42,085 nt of DNA from Myxococcales bacterium (lineage in GTDB: Bacteria; Myxococcota_A; Polyangia; Haliangiales; Haliangiaceae), in contig JAQBQF010000349.1 in NCBI GenBank assembly GCA_028287115.1, positions 1-42,085 on the forward strand. Reading direction: 5' to 3'. The notes under the pieces were generated by a model. That model was not told the DNA's origin. It ran no database searches and was given only the letters and a program-made list of their open reading frames with translations. This document shows positions 1-7,101 of the stretch, in pieces. The translations under genes were made by a program, and so were the position numbers. Position 1 is the stretch's first letter, and each line of letters opens with the position of its first letter.

Positions 1-2
1 GC

Positions 3-275
3 GGCGGTGGCGGCGGCGGCGGTGGCGGTGGCCGCCAGCGCATCGAGCCCGAGCATGCCGCGTCGACCGGTCAGATCACGACGGCCGCGACGAGTCGCCC
101 CGCGAAGACGTCGACACGCGCGCCGGCTGGCAGGCCGACGCAAACCGCAACGGCCAAGAAGCCGAACGCCGAGAAGCCGGCCGCCAAGAAGCCGGCCGCC
201 AAGAAGTCTGCTGCCAAGAAGCCGACAAGGTCGCCGATCAAGGCCAAGTCCAAGGCCAAGCCGCGCAAACGCTGA
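3..275 (+). CDS. C-terminal part of an unknown protein with a Lys/Ala/Pro-rich tail (5' end outside window)
   Basis: The reading frame is open from the window edge and stops at TGA 273-275. The visible 90 residues start with a run of ten glycines, continue with a Thr/Ala/Arg-rich stretch, and end in repeated AAKKP units followed by a Lys/Arg-rich terminus. Such tails resemble histone H1-like or nucleic-acid-binding C-termini in high-GC bacteria. The KKPAAKK periodicity is the reason for choosing this frame over the Arg-rich ORF in the neighbouring frame. No catalytic domain is visible and the function cannot be named. The tail composition is similar to that of the Lgt-like protein on the opposite strand. 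Confidence 0.6.
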   Translation, partial: GGGGGGGGGGRQRIEPEHAASTGQITTAATSRPAKTSTRAPAGRPTQTATAKKPNAEKPAAKKPAAKKSAAKKPTRSPIKAKSKAKPRKR

Positions 276-378
276 CCGACTCGAAGCCTCCAGGGTCATT
301 CGGAAGGCAGCTCACAGCTTCGCGAGCGTGCGCGTCCATCGTCGTCATTAGCACCGGAGCGGATCGGAGATCCGGAAC

Positions 379-541
379 CGCAAAGGCGCGAAGGCGCGAA
401 GGCGCAAAGGAACAACCGACCACCTGCTCGGATTCCGACCTCCTCGCGCCCAGATCCTCGATCGATGTTTCGAGGCCGGAAACCGACCGCCTCTTCCTCG
501 GCCTTTGCGCCTTTGCGCCTTTGCGTCTTTGCGTCTTGCGG
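379..541. repeat. Inverted pair of 8-bp tandem arrays (GCRAAGGC / CCTTTGCG units)
   Basis: The left arm, 379-411, holds about four units of GCAAAGGC or GCGAAGGC. The right arm, about 500-541, holds four to five units of CCTTTGCG or TCTTTGCG, which is the reverse complement of the left unit. The arms flank about 90 bp of unrelated sequence, so the single strand could fold into a long imperfect hairpin. Period, inversion and roughly 160 bp total length suggest a small non-autonomous repeat element. A related island is at 7102-7472. Confidence 0.7.
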
Positions 542-645
542 TTCCCCGCTGACCAGCGGTGCTCGCAGCCGGCGGTTTGTCAGATCTAGGTGCGCCACGC
601 GGGCGATCGACGATTTACAGTCAACGATCAGCGCTGGCGATTCGC

Positions 646-750
646 TTAACCGGTGATGCCCACGAGCGCGGCGGTTGCGAGCGCACTCGCGAGCGCCGCA
701 AGGGTTGCGGCACCCGTCACACCAGCCACGATCATTCCGATTCGACGCAT
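646..750 (-). CDS. Possible 34-residue single-span membrane peptide
   Basis: On the minus strand an ATG at 750 opens a 34-codon frame ending in TAA at 646. It starts MRRIGMIVAG and is then almost entirely Ala/Leu/Val/Ile/Gly/Thr, with two N-terminal arginines. It therefore looks like one transmembrane helix with a positive-inside start. The ribosome-binding site is weak (GGA about 8 nt upstream) and no homologue is recognised. Hydrophobic low-complexity frames arise by chance in GC-rich DNA, so this is tentative. Confidence 0.25.
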   Translation of the reverse strand: MRRIGMIVAGVTGAATLAALASALATAALVGITG

Positions 751-919
751 GACGATCCATCAAGCAGGGATCGATCCACCCTCTGGCCATCCTCTGGGGA
801 CGCAGCTTCGGCGGGTTACTCCACTGAAGCTGCCAACGACTGGTTACGCCCCACGCCAGAAATGGCAGACCGCGTGCCGGATCGGGCCACCCACGAACGC
901 ATACACGTCGGCGCTCCGG

Positions 920-2068
920 CTACTTGCGACGGTTCTTCCCGGACTTCCCGCCGCTGCCTTTCGCGCCGGGCTTCTTGGCGGCCGGTTTCGCGGCAGGCTT
1001 TGAGGTCCCGGCGGCCTTCGGCTCCTCGGCCGCCGCCTCGTCGTCTGCGTCGTCCTCGTCCTCGTCGTCGCTGGCATCGCTGGCATCCGCGGTTTTCGCG
1101 AGCTCCGGCGATTTTGCAGCCGCCTTGGGTTCCGGCGACGACTTGGTCCCTTCGTTGAGGATCATCTTCAGGCGGCGCTGCGCCTCGCCCGAGGTCGCGG
1201 TCACGGTGTCGGCCGGCTTGCCGTTCTGCATGATCTTGATCGCGACCCACACGGCCGCGCCGAACACGAGGAACGAGCTCCATTGCGCGAACGTCAGGCC
1301 GAAGTACCGTGGGTCGGTCTCTTCGGGCCGCAGAAAATCGAGGAAGAACCGCACCGGTGCGTAGAGCATGCCCGTGAGCACCACCATGAGACCGGCGTTC
1401 GATCGCTTCGCGGTCCGGAACGCGAGCCACAGGATCAGTGCGTTGACCGGCACGAGATAGAGAAACTCGACGAGCCCGAGGTTCCACGCGCGAATGAATT
1501 CGGTCGTGCCCGGATAGCGCTCGGCGAGGTGCGCCATGTTGAGCTGGCGCGGATAATCCATCGCGAGGAACGCGTACCACTTGTTCGGATCGACCGCGGC
1601 GCCGATGTGATCGCTGACGACCGTGCAGCCGATGCGGCCGATCGAGAACGCGGGCAACAGACCGACGATCGCGATATCGGCCATCAACCGTGGTGGCAAA
1701 CGCTTCCAGAACACGTAGAACGCAAAGCCCATCGCACCGCCGATGAAGCCGCCGTACGACGAGATTCCCTTCCAGACCTCGACGAGCAGGAGCGGATCAT
1801 TCTGCAGATCGTTCCACTGGTAGGCGATCACGTCGAACAGGTGCGCGCCGATGAAGCCGGTGATCGTGATCCAGCCGGTGAGACCACGGATGTTCTCGTC
1901 GGGGACGCCGTGCCACTCTGCGTAACGGCGGAGGAGTGCCGCACCGATCAACACACCCGCGGCGACGATGATCCCGAACGATTGGATCGGAATCCGCGGG
2001 ATGACGTCGAGCGAGCCGAGATGGAAGTACGGCAGTCCGAGGACCGACGCGGCGGCAGAGTGCAACAT
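920..2068 (-). CDS. lgt: Lgt-family (prolipoprotein diacylglyceryl transferase-like) membrane protein with charged tail
   Basis: Lgt transfers diacylglycerol from phosphatidylglycerol to the lipobox cysteine of prolipoproteins in the inner membrane. The 382-residue product has the family layout: N-terminal IPIQSFGIIVAAGVLIG helix, HLFDVIAYQW, SSYGGFIGGAMGF, the GRIGC loop with its essential-type arginine, and YAPVRFFLDFLRPE near the last helices. Two oddities stand out. The segment equivalent to E. coli FHGG (essential His103) reads SYGG. After the last helix (about residue 275) come roughly 85-100 extra residues: an acidic DEDEDDADDE run, then AAK/KPAAKK repeats ending KSGKNRRK. The ATG at 2068 is preferred because it puts the protein at the usual Lgt N-terminus; an in-frame ATG at 2098 would add ten residues. 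Neither start has a clear Shine-Dalgarno. Family is certain; activity is not. Confidence 0.85.
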   Translation of the reverse strand: MLHSAAASVLGLPYFHLGSLDVIPRIPIQSFGIIVAAGVLIGAALLRRYAEWHGVPDENIRGLTGWITITGFIGAHLFDVIAYQWNDLQNDPLLLVEVWKGISSYGGFIGGAMGFAFYVFWKRLPPRLMADIAIVGLLPAFSIGRIGCTVVSDHIGAAVDPNKWYAFLAMDYPRQLNMAHLAERYPGTTEFIRAWNLGLVEFLYLVPVNALILWLAFRTAKRSNAGLMVVLTGMLYAPVRFFLDFLRPEETDPRYFGLTFAQWSSFLVFGAAVWVAIKIMQNGKPADTVTATSGEAQRRLKMILNEGTKSSPEPKAAAKSPELAKTADASDASDDEDEDDADDEAAAEEPKAAGTSKPAAKPAAKKPGAKGSGGKSGKNRRK

Positions 2069-2230
2069 GCAGGCGGAGCCTACACCAGGCATGGGCACGC
2101 GCTACCGGCGACCCGTGGCTGATCACCGCGGGTGACCGACCGCGTGGCGATCGCAGTCTCGGCCATGAGACCGAGTGATTGGATTCTCGCAGTGGGCTGC
2201 CACATGCCTACACCGCGGGCGAGGGCGCGC

Positions 2231-2242
2231 TATGATCGAGCC
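2231..2242 (+). promoter_or_regulatory. -10-like TATGAT exactly 6 nt before a GTG start
   Basis: TATGAT at 2231-2236 is followed by six nucleotides and the GTG at 2243. That spacing places transcription start on the start codon itself, and there is no Shine-Dalgarno between them. No convincing -35 is visible. The same arrangement recurs at 29212 and 33650. Confidence 0.4.
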
Positions 2243-2440
2243 GTGATCTGGGGACCCTTCGTGCTCGCCTTGGTGCTCGGCCTGGTCGTTTCGGCGGGGC
2301 TGTATTTCGCATATCTGTGGCCTTCCGTGGAGCCCGAGGAACCGGACGCGTCCCCCGTACAACCGGAGGTGACTGCGACTTCTTCCGCAGCGATGTCTCC
2401 CCCGAGCGAAGCGTCCGAACCCGCGAATCCGTCTGCATGA
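2243..2440 (+). CDS. Small single-span membrane protein with acidic Pro/Ser-rich tail
   Basis: The GTG at 2243 opens a 65-residue protein. Residues about 2-26 (IWGPFVLALVLGLVVSAGLYFAYLW) are one hydrophobic helix. The rest is Glu/Pro/Ser/Ala-rich and looks unstructured. An upstream ATG at 2132 is in frame, but it would add a polar, Arg-rich segment that does not look coding. The stop overlaps the next gene's ATG (ATGA, 2437-2440), so the two are probably co-translated and may act together in the envelope. No family is recognised. Confidence 0.6.
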   Translation: MIWGPFVLALVLGLVVSAGLYFAYLWPSVEPEEPDASPVQPEVTATSSAAMSPPSEASEPANPSA

Positions 2441-3867
2441 CGCACAGGGTCGGGCTCCCGACGATCGCCGCCGTCGCTTGCCTGGCGATCCGGGCCGCTC
2501 CGGCGCGAAGCGACCCGACCGACCACAACGCGGCAGACGCCGGCGCCGTGGTCCGGATCGAGCATCGCGATCCGTCTGCCCTGCCCTCCGTGGGGCCCGC
2601 CAACGCGCTCGTCACCATCGAGCTGTTCTTCACGCCAGGCACGGGATCGCGCACTTCGGGGTACGCCCTGATCGAGAAGCTGCAGGCCAATCACCCTTCG
2701 CGGATTCGGCTGATCTATCGGATCATCAAGGGAAACGGCACGGCGCGGCTTCACTTCGCCGCGCTCGAGGCGCACGCGCAAGGCAAGTTCTTGGTGTTCA
2801 TGACCGCGCTGCACGCGTTTCTCGTCGAGAGCCGCATGCTGTCTCCCACCGATGCGCAGCTGCTCGAGCTATGCCGCAAGATCGGCATGGATCCGCAGCG
2901 GCTCGCACTGGTGATCAGCAAGCCTCCCGAGGCGTACACGAAGCTGCTCGACGCGAACGAGCGGCGGCGCCATCGCAAGATCCACGGCAGCAGCACGCCC
3001 CCCTACGCGCTGTTCAACGGCCGGGTCCCGCAAACCGCCCTATCGGCCACGAACCTCGCGGATCTCGAAGCGGAATACGCGCGCGCGAGAGACCTCGCGT
3101 TCGATCTGATCGATCGAGGTGCGGATCCGAGATCGCTCGTCGATCCCGTCGAGCCAGCGAGCGACCCATCGGTGACCGATCTCACGATCCAGGCAAGCCA
3201 GATCGACGAAGAGCTCGACGAGGTCGCATCGGCCAGCCCGGCGCTCGCCAAGCCGCCGCTGGCGGTTGCCGGGTTTCCGAGCTACGGGCCGGCGAATGCC
3301 GACGTGACGATCGTCGTGATGTGCAGCCCGACAAGCCCGAACTGCCGGAATCCGCTGAAGTCGGCCAAGGCGATCCAGGACATGTATCCGACCCAGGTGC
3401 GCGTCGTCTGGGCGCCCTACTTCACGATCGCACGCGACGACGCCGCGGATCTGACGCTGCTCGGCGACGCGGCGCTGTGTGCCGAGAAGGTCGGCACCGC
3501 GTCTGATGTGGACGAGCTGAACGAAGGAGCCTCGCCGGGCTGGCTGTGGATCGAGCGGATGCAGGAAGAAGGCACCTCCCGGCGCCGCCGCGCGACGTCG
3601 ACCGAGCAGCTGATCGAGAGGGTCGCGACCAAGCTCAAGGTCGATCGGACCGCGTTCGCGAAGTGTCGTGCGGAGCTCGCGGGCGCGACGGTCGCGTGGA
3701 TCGAGGCGGCACGCCATGCGGGGGTCCGTACGACACCCGCCACGGTGGTCGGCGGCCGGATCTATCCGCCGATTGCTGATCAAAATGCCCTCCAGCAGCT
3801 CGTCGAGGCAGAGCTGGCCCCCGGATACCTCGGGGCGGCCCCGTGGTCCGCGCGACCCGCGCGTTGA
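2437..3867 (+). CDS. Secreted tandem thioredoxin-fold (DsbA-like) protein without CxxC
   Basis: The 476-residue product starts with a probable signal peptide (Arg4, hydrophobic PTIAAVACLAIRAAPA, cleavage near residue 25). It carries two DsbA/thioredoxin_4-like domains, about 48-215 and 278-465, opened by matching strands: SVGPANALVTIELFF at 51-65 and SYGPANADVTIVVM at 282-295. Each has the cis-proline loop (STPPY, Pro188; TTPATVVGG, Pro434). In place of CxxC, domain 1 has TPGTGSRTS with no cysteine, and domain 2 has CSPTSPNC, two cysteines six residues apart (296, 303). Normal thiol-disulfide exchange is therefore unlikely in domain 1 and doubtful in domain 2. The domains look like an internal duplication. 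Start chosen by the ATGA overlap and the signal peptide; an upstream in-frame ATG at 2317 would bury the signal. Confidence 0.75.
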   Translation: MTHRVGLPTIAAVACLAIRAAPARSDPTDHNAADAGAVVRIEHRDPSALPSVGPANALVTIELFFTPGTGSRTSGYALIEKLQANHPSRIRLIYRIIKGNGTARLHFAALEAHAQGKFLVFMTALHAFLVESRMLSPTDAQLLELCRKIGMDPQRLALVISKPPEAYTKLLDANERRRHRKIHGSSTPPYALFNGRVPQTALSATNLADLEAEYARARDLAFDLIDRGADPRSLVDPVEPASDPSVTDLTIQASQIDEELDEVASASPALAKPPLAVAGFPSYGPANADVTIVVMCSPTSPNCRNPLKSAKAIQDMYPTQVRVVWAPYFTIARDDAADLTLLGDAALCAEKVGTASDVDELNEGASPGWLWIERMQEEGTSRRRRATSTEQLIERVATKLKVDRTAFAKCRAELAGATVAWIEAARHAGVRTTPATVVGGRIYPPIADQNALQQLVEAELAPGYLGAAPWSARPAR

Positions 3868-3899
3868 CCGCATCATGCGAGCGTGTTTCTCTAAGAGAG

Positions 3900-5198
3900 A
3901 TGGAGCTTTCGTTCGCTGCGGCGACGGACGTCGGGCGAACGCGCGACCACAACGAGGATAACTTCCTCATCGACAAGAAGCTCCGGCTGTTCCTGGTCGC
4001 CGATGGCATGGGCGGTCACGCCGCAGGTGAGGTCGCATCTTCGATCGCGGTCCACGAGATTCGCGACGCGGTCTACAACAACCGCGACTTGATCGATCGC
4101 TATCGCGTCGATCATCCGGGCGTCCAGGCCTACGAGATCCTGCAGGTGCTCGAGCACGCGGTCCAGGCGGCATGTGGCGCCGTGCATGCGCGTGCGCAAG
4201 CGGAGGCCGACAAGCGCGGCATGGGCACGACCGCGACCGTGCTGCTCGTCGCCGGCGGCAGCGATCACCTGCGCGGCTTCATCGCGCACGTCGGCGACAG
4301 CCGCGTCTATCTCGCGCGGCAGAACCAGTGTCACGTGCTGACCGAAGATCACTCGCTGATGAACGAGCTGGTGCGGCGCGGCAAGCTCAACCGCGAGCAG
4401 ATCGAGACCTCGCCTTACAAGCAGTACAAGAATGCCGTCACGCGCGCGGTCGGCGTGTACGGCTCGGTCGAGGTCGATACGTTCGACTTCGACATCCTGC
4501 CCGGCGATCGCTTCCTGCTGTGCTCCGACGGCATGTACGCGTACGTCGACGACACCGAGCTCCCGAAGCAGCTCGCGGAAGGTGACGTCCGCGAGGTTCC
4601 CAAGAAGCTCGTCGACGCCGCGAACACCGGCGGCGGCCACGACAACATCACCGCCGTCGTGATCCGCGTCGGCGACACGACCTCGACGGAACACACCGCG
4701 CGCGCCTCGGACATCACCCTCAAGCTCGAAGTCTTGAAGGGCATGCAGATGTTCCGGTATCTGTCCTACAAGGAGCTCGTCAAGATCGCCGCGATCGCGG
4801 AGACGGTCGATCCGAAACCGGACGAGGTGATCTTCAAGACCGGCGATCCGGGCGATTCGATGTACGTCGTGATCAGCGGGATCGTGAAGCTGACGAGCGG
4901 TGACGTCGCCGTCGCCGAGCTCGCCCGCGGCCACCACTTCGGCGAGATGTCGCTGATCGATCGATCGAAGCGCTCGCTCACCGCGACCGCCGCGGAAGGC
5001 ACGCGCCTCGTCGTGATCAACCGCAAAGACTTCTACGACATCGTCAAGCGCGAGCCCGCAAGCGCGGTGAAGCTCTTGTGGGCCTTCGTCCAGGTCCTCG
5101 GGCAACGGCTGCGCAAGACGAACAGCGATCTCAGCGACGCGCTCCATGGCGACAAACACGGCCTGGAGACCGAGCAAGAGAACTTGTTCCAGGATTAG
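3900..5198 (+). CDS. PP2C-type Ser/Thr phosphatase fused to a cyclic-nucleotide-binding domain
   Basis: Residues 1-260 are a PP2C domain, which removes phosphate from Ser/Thr using two divalent metals. Metal-ligand motifs are present: DHNEDN (Asp20), ADGMGGHA (Asp35), AHVGDSRVY, LLCSDGM (Asp210) and GGHDNIT (Asp248). Residues about 284-405 form a CAP/CRP-like cNMP-binding fold: IFKTGDPGDSMYVVISG and a phosphate-binding cassette, FGEMSLIDRSKRSLT (347-361), with the usual Glu349 and Arg358. The C-terminus is a short helix-rich tail. The protein is cytoplasmic, with no membrane segment. The ATG at 3900 follows AGAGAG and puts the PP2C strand at residue 4; an earlier ATG at 3843 overlaps the preceding gene. 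The ~30-nt gap to that gene allows one transcript. A plausible role is antagonising Ser/Thr kinases under second-messenger control. The stop overlaps that of the convergent epimerase. Confidence 0.92.
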   Translation: MELSFAAATDVGRTRDHNEDNFLIDKKLRLFLVADGMGGHAAGEVASSIAVHEIRDAVYNNRDLIDRYRVDHPGVQAYEILQVLEHAVQAACGAVHARAQAEADKRGMGTTATVLLVAGGSDHLRGFIAHVGDSRVYLARQNQCHVLTEDHSLMNELVRRGKLNREQIETSPYKQYKNAVTRAVGVYGSVEVDTFDFDILPGDRFLLCSDGMYAYVDDTELPKQLAEGDVREVPKKLVDAANTGGGHDNITAVVIRVGDTTSTEHTARASDITLKLEVLKGMQMFRYLSYKELVKIAAIAETVDPKPDEVIFKTGDPGDSMYVVISGIVKLTSGDVAVAELARGHHFGEMSLIDRSKRSLTATAAEGTRLVVINRKDFYDIVKREPASAVKLLWAFVQVLGQRLRKTNSDLSDALHGDKHGLETEQENLFQD

Positions 5199-5641
5199 CT
5201 ACGCGCGATCACGTCGGGCGGCGCCTGAACGAGCTCGATCAGCACGCCTTCACCCGATAACGGCAAGGTCGCGTCGCCTTTGGGATGGATGAAGCAGACG
5301 TCGTGGCCCGCCGCGCCCTTGCGGATGCCACCGGGCGTGAACCGCACGCCTTGCGCGCCGAGCCATGCGACAGCCGCTGCGAGATCGTCGACCCACAGCC
5401 CGAGGTGATTGAGCCGAGGCTCGTGGACCTTGGGGCTCTTCGCAGGATCGATCGGTTCCATGAGATCCACTTCGACACCGGCGATCGACAGGATGTCTTC
5501 GTCGACGTTCTCGCGCTCGCTGCGGTACGTGCCGATCACGGGGAGGCCGAGCAGCTCGACCCACAGGTGCTTGAGCGCGAGCTTGTCCGGACCGCCGATC
5601 GCGATCTGCTGGATGCCGAGGATCCGGAACGGACGGGTCAT
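5195..5641 (-). CDS. epi: Ethylmalonyl-CoA/methylmalonyl-CoA epimerase-like VOC protein
   Basis: The 148-residue product is a two-module VOC protein matching methylmalonyl-CoA epimerases along its length: IQQIAIGGPDKLALKHLWVELLGL, VDLMEPIDPAKSP, NHLGLWVDDLAAAVAWLGAQGVRF, GHDVCFIHPKGD and GVLIELVQAP. These enzymes interconvert the 2S and 2R forms of alkylmalonyl-CoA using a metal held by two His, a Gln/Glu and a Glu. The second His (NHLG) and the C-terminal Glu (IELV) are present. The first His of the family (HIAIAV) is Gln here, which may change metal binding. ATG at 5641 overlaps the ccr stop (ATGA), so the genes are translationally coupled. With ccr, ethylmalonyl-CoA is the likely substrate. 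A dioxygenase-type VOC role is possible but less likely. Confidence 0.8.
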   Translation of the reverse strand: MTRPFRILGIQQIAIGGPDKLALKHLWVELLGLPVIGTYRSERENVDEDILSIAGVEVDLMEPIDPAKSPKVHEPRLNHLGLWVDDLAAAVAWLGAQGVRFTPGGIRKGAAGHDVCFIHPKGDATLPLSGEGVLIELVQAPPDVIARS

Positions 5642-6924
5642 TTGGCGCTACGTACGTCGGCGAGGGTGTGCAGCCCGGTCCGAGGTGCGTTGACGAGGAT
5701 CGACATGTTCCCCGACGGATGCAGGTTGTCGCGCATCAGTTGATGACACTCGGCGGTCTCGCTGAACTGGAACACGCGCGACAAGCAGGGATCGACCTTG
5801 CCTTCATCGACGAGCTTGTTGATGCCCTGCGCTTGCTGGTCGTTCGCGAAGTGACTGCCCTGCAGGCGCTTCTGCCGCATCCAGTGGTAGCGCAGGTCGA
5901 GTGTCGCGTTGTAGCCGGAGGTGCCGGCGCAGATCACGACCATGCCGCCGGTCTCGACCATGAAGCACGAGGTCGGCAGCGTGGTCTCGCCGGGATGCTC
6001 GAACACGATCGTCGGGTTCTTCTTCTCGCCGAGCGCTTCCCAGAACGCGGCACCGAAGGCGCGCGCGCCTTTGAGCCACACGCCGTACTCGAGCTCGTCG
6101 GACCACCGGGGGAGCTTGCCCCAATGGTCGAACTTGCGGCGATCGATCACGCCGACCGCGCCGAGCTTCTTGCAGAACTCGTTCTTCGAATCTCCGGACA
6201 CGACCGCGACCGGGCGCGCACCCGCGGCGCGCGCGATCTGGATCGCCATCGAGCCGAGGCCACCCGCGCCGCCCCAGATCAGCACCGGCTCGCCGGGCCC
6301 GACGACGTTCGGGCTCCAGCCGTGCAGCATGCGATATGCGGTGGCACCGACGAGCATGTACGCCGCTGCCTCTTCCCACGACAGGCGCGCCGGCTTCGGC
6401 ACGCACTGATGATCCTGGACCTTGGTGTACTGCGCGAAGCTGCCCCAGTTCGTCTCGTAGCCCCAGATCCGCTGGCTCGGCGCGAACATCGGATCTTTGC
6501 CGGCGACGACCCACGGATCTTCGGGATCCCAGACGCCGCAGTGGACGACGACCTCGTCGCCGACCTTGACGCTCGTGACGTCCTTGCCGGTCGCCCACAC
6601 GACGCCGCTCGCATCGGAGCCACCGACGTGAAAATCTTCGCGCTCGCCCTTTTTCTGGCGCGTCTTGATCACGTCGATCGGGATGCCCATCGCGGCCCAC
6701 ACGTTGTTGTAGTTGACGCCGGCGGCCATCACGTAGACGAGCACGTCGCGAGGCCCGAGCTCGGGAACCGGCAGCGGCTCGACGCGAAACGCATCGCGCG
6801 GCTCACCGAACCGCTCGCCGCGGATCACTTGGGCGAGCATCTTCGCCGGGACGACGCCGAGATCTGGGACATCACCGAGCTCGTAGAGGCCGGACGAATT
6901 AGAAGCCAAGGCGCTCGTCACCAT
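5638..6924 (-). CDS. ccr: Crotonyl-CoA carboxylase/reductase
   Basis: CCR reductively carboxylates crotonyl-CoA with NADPH and CO2 to (2S)-ethylmalonyl-CoA, the key step of the ethylmalonyl-CoA pathway for acetyl-CoA assimilation and a source of extender units for polyketides. The 428-residue MDR protein keeps the family's diagnostic segments: LYELGDVPDLGVVPAKM, VMAAGVNYNNVWA, VGGSDASGVVWA, DPMFAPSQRIWGYET, the NADPH loop GGAGGLGSMA (218-227), FEHPGETTLP and WMRQKRLQGSHFA. The Asn of AAGVNYN and the His of QGSHF are in regions reported to form the CO2 site in characterised CCRs. ATG 6924 is preferred: it gives the normal ~430 length and has a -10-like TAGATT just upstream; a GTG at 6969 would add 15 residues. 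No Shine-Dalgarno is seen. It is first in a two-gene operon with the epimerase. Confidence 0.92.
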   Translation of the reverse strand: MVTSALASNSSGLYELGDVPDLGVVPAKMLAQVIRGERFGEPRDAFRVEPLPVPELGPRDVLVYVMAAGVNYNNVWAAMGIPIDVIKTRQKKGEREDFHVGGSDASGVVWATGKDVTSVKVGDEVVVHCGVWDPEDPWVVAGKDPMFAPSQRIWGYETNWGSFAQYTKVQDHQCVPKPARLSWEEAAAYMLVGATAYRMLHGWSPNVVGPGEPVLIWGGAGGLGSMAIQIARAAGARPVAVVSGDSKNEFCKKLGAVGVIDRRKFDHWGKLPRWSDELEYGVWLKGARAFGAAFWEALGEKKNPTIVFEHPGETTLPTSCFMVETGGMVVICAGTSGYNATLDLRYHWMRQKRLQGSHFANDQQAQGINKLVDEGKVDPCLSRVFQFSETAECHQLMRDNLHPSGNMSILVNAPRTGLHTLADVRSAK

Positions 6925-7101
6925 GGAGGAATCTACTGGATCGGGAACGCCGAGAGTCGGCAACCTCACGCCGATCTATCCGAACGAACCTCAGTTAGAG
7001 GTCAGTGCCACGAGCGCACGGGCGTCACTGCACCATCGCGGGTAGGCGCACCGTTGTCAGGCCAAGGCACCATGACGGTGTCGTCGCGGTACTCGACTGA
7101 A

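Larger units (their letters stand above)
276..919. other. Non-coding stretch between the Lys-rich protein and the Lgt-like gene
   Basis: No ORF here has a credible protein composition apart from a possible 34-residue membrane peptide at 646-750 on the minus strand. The main structure is the pair of inverted 8-bp tandem arrays at 379-541. The remainder (about 276-375 and 545-640) shows no motif I recognise. Genes on both sides point into this region, so it is the shared 3' side of two convergent transcripts; I see no hairpin followed by a T-run. Confidence 0.6.

Noticed and set aside
379..541. CRISPR array
   Set aside because: Units are 8 bp and contiguous without spacers, and the arms are inverted; no cas genes are nearby.
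3891..5177. 428-residue minus-strand open frame opposite the PP2C gene
   Set aside because: Antisense of a gene with all PP2C motifs; composition typical of a shadow frame.
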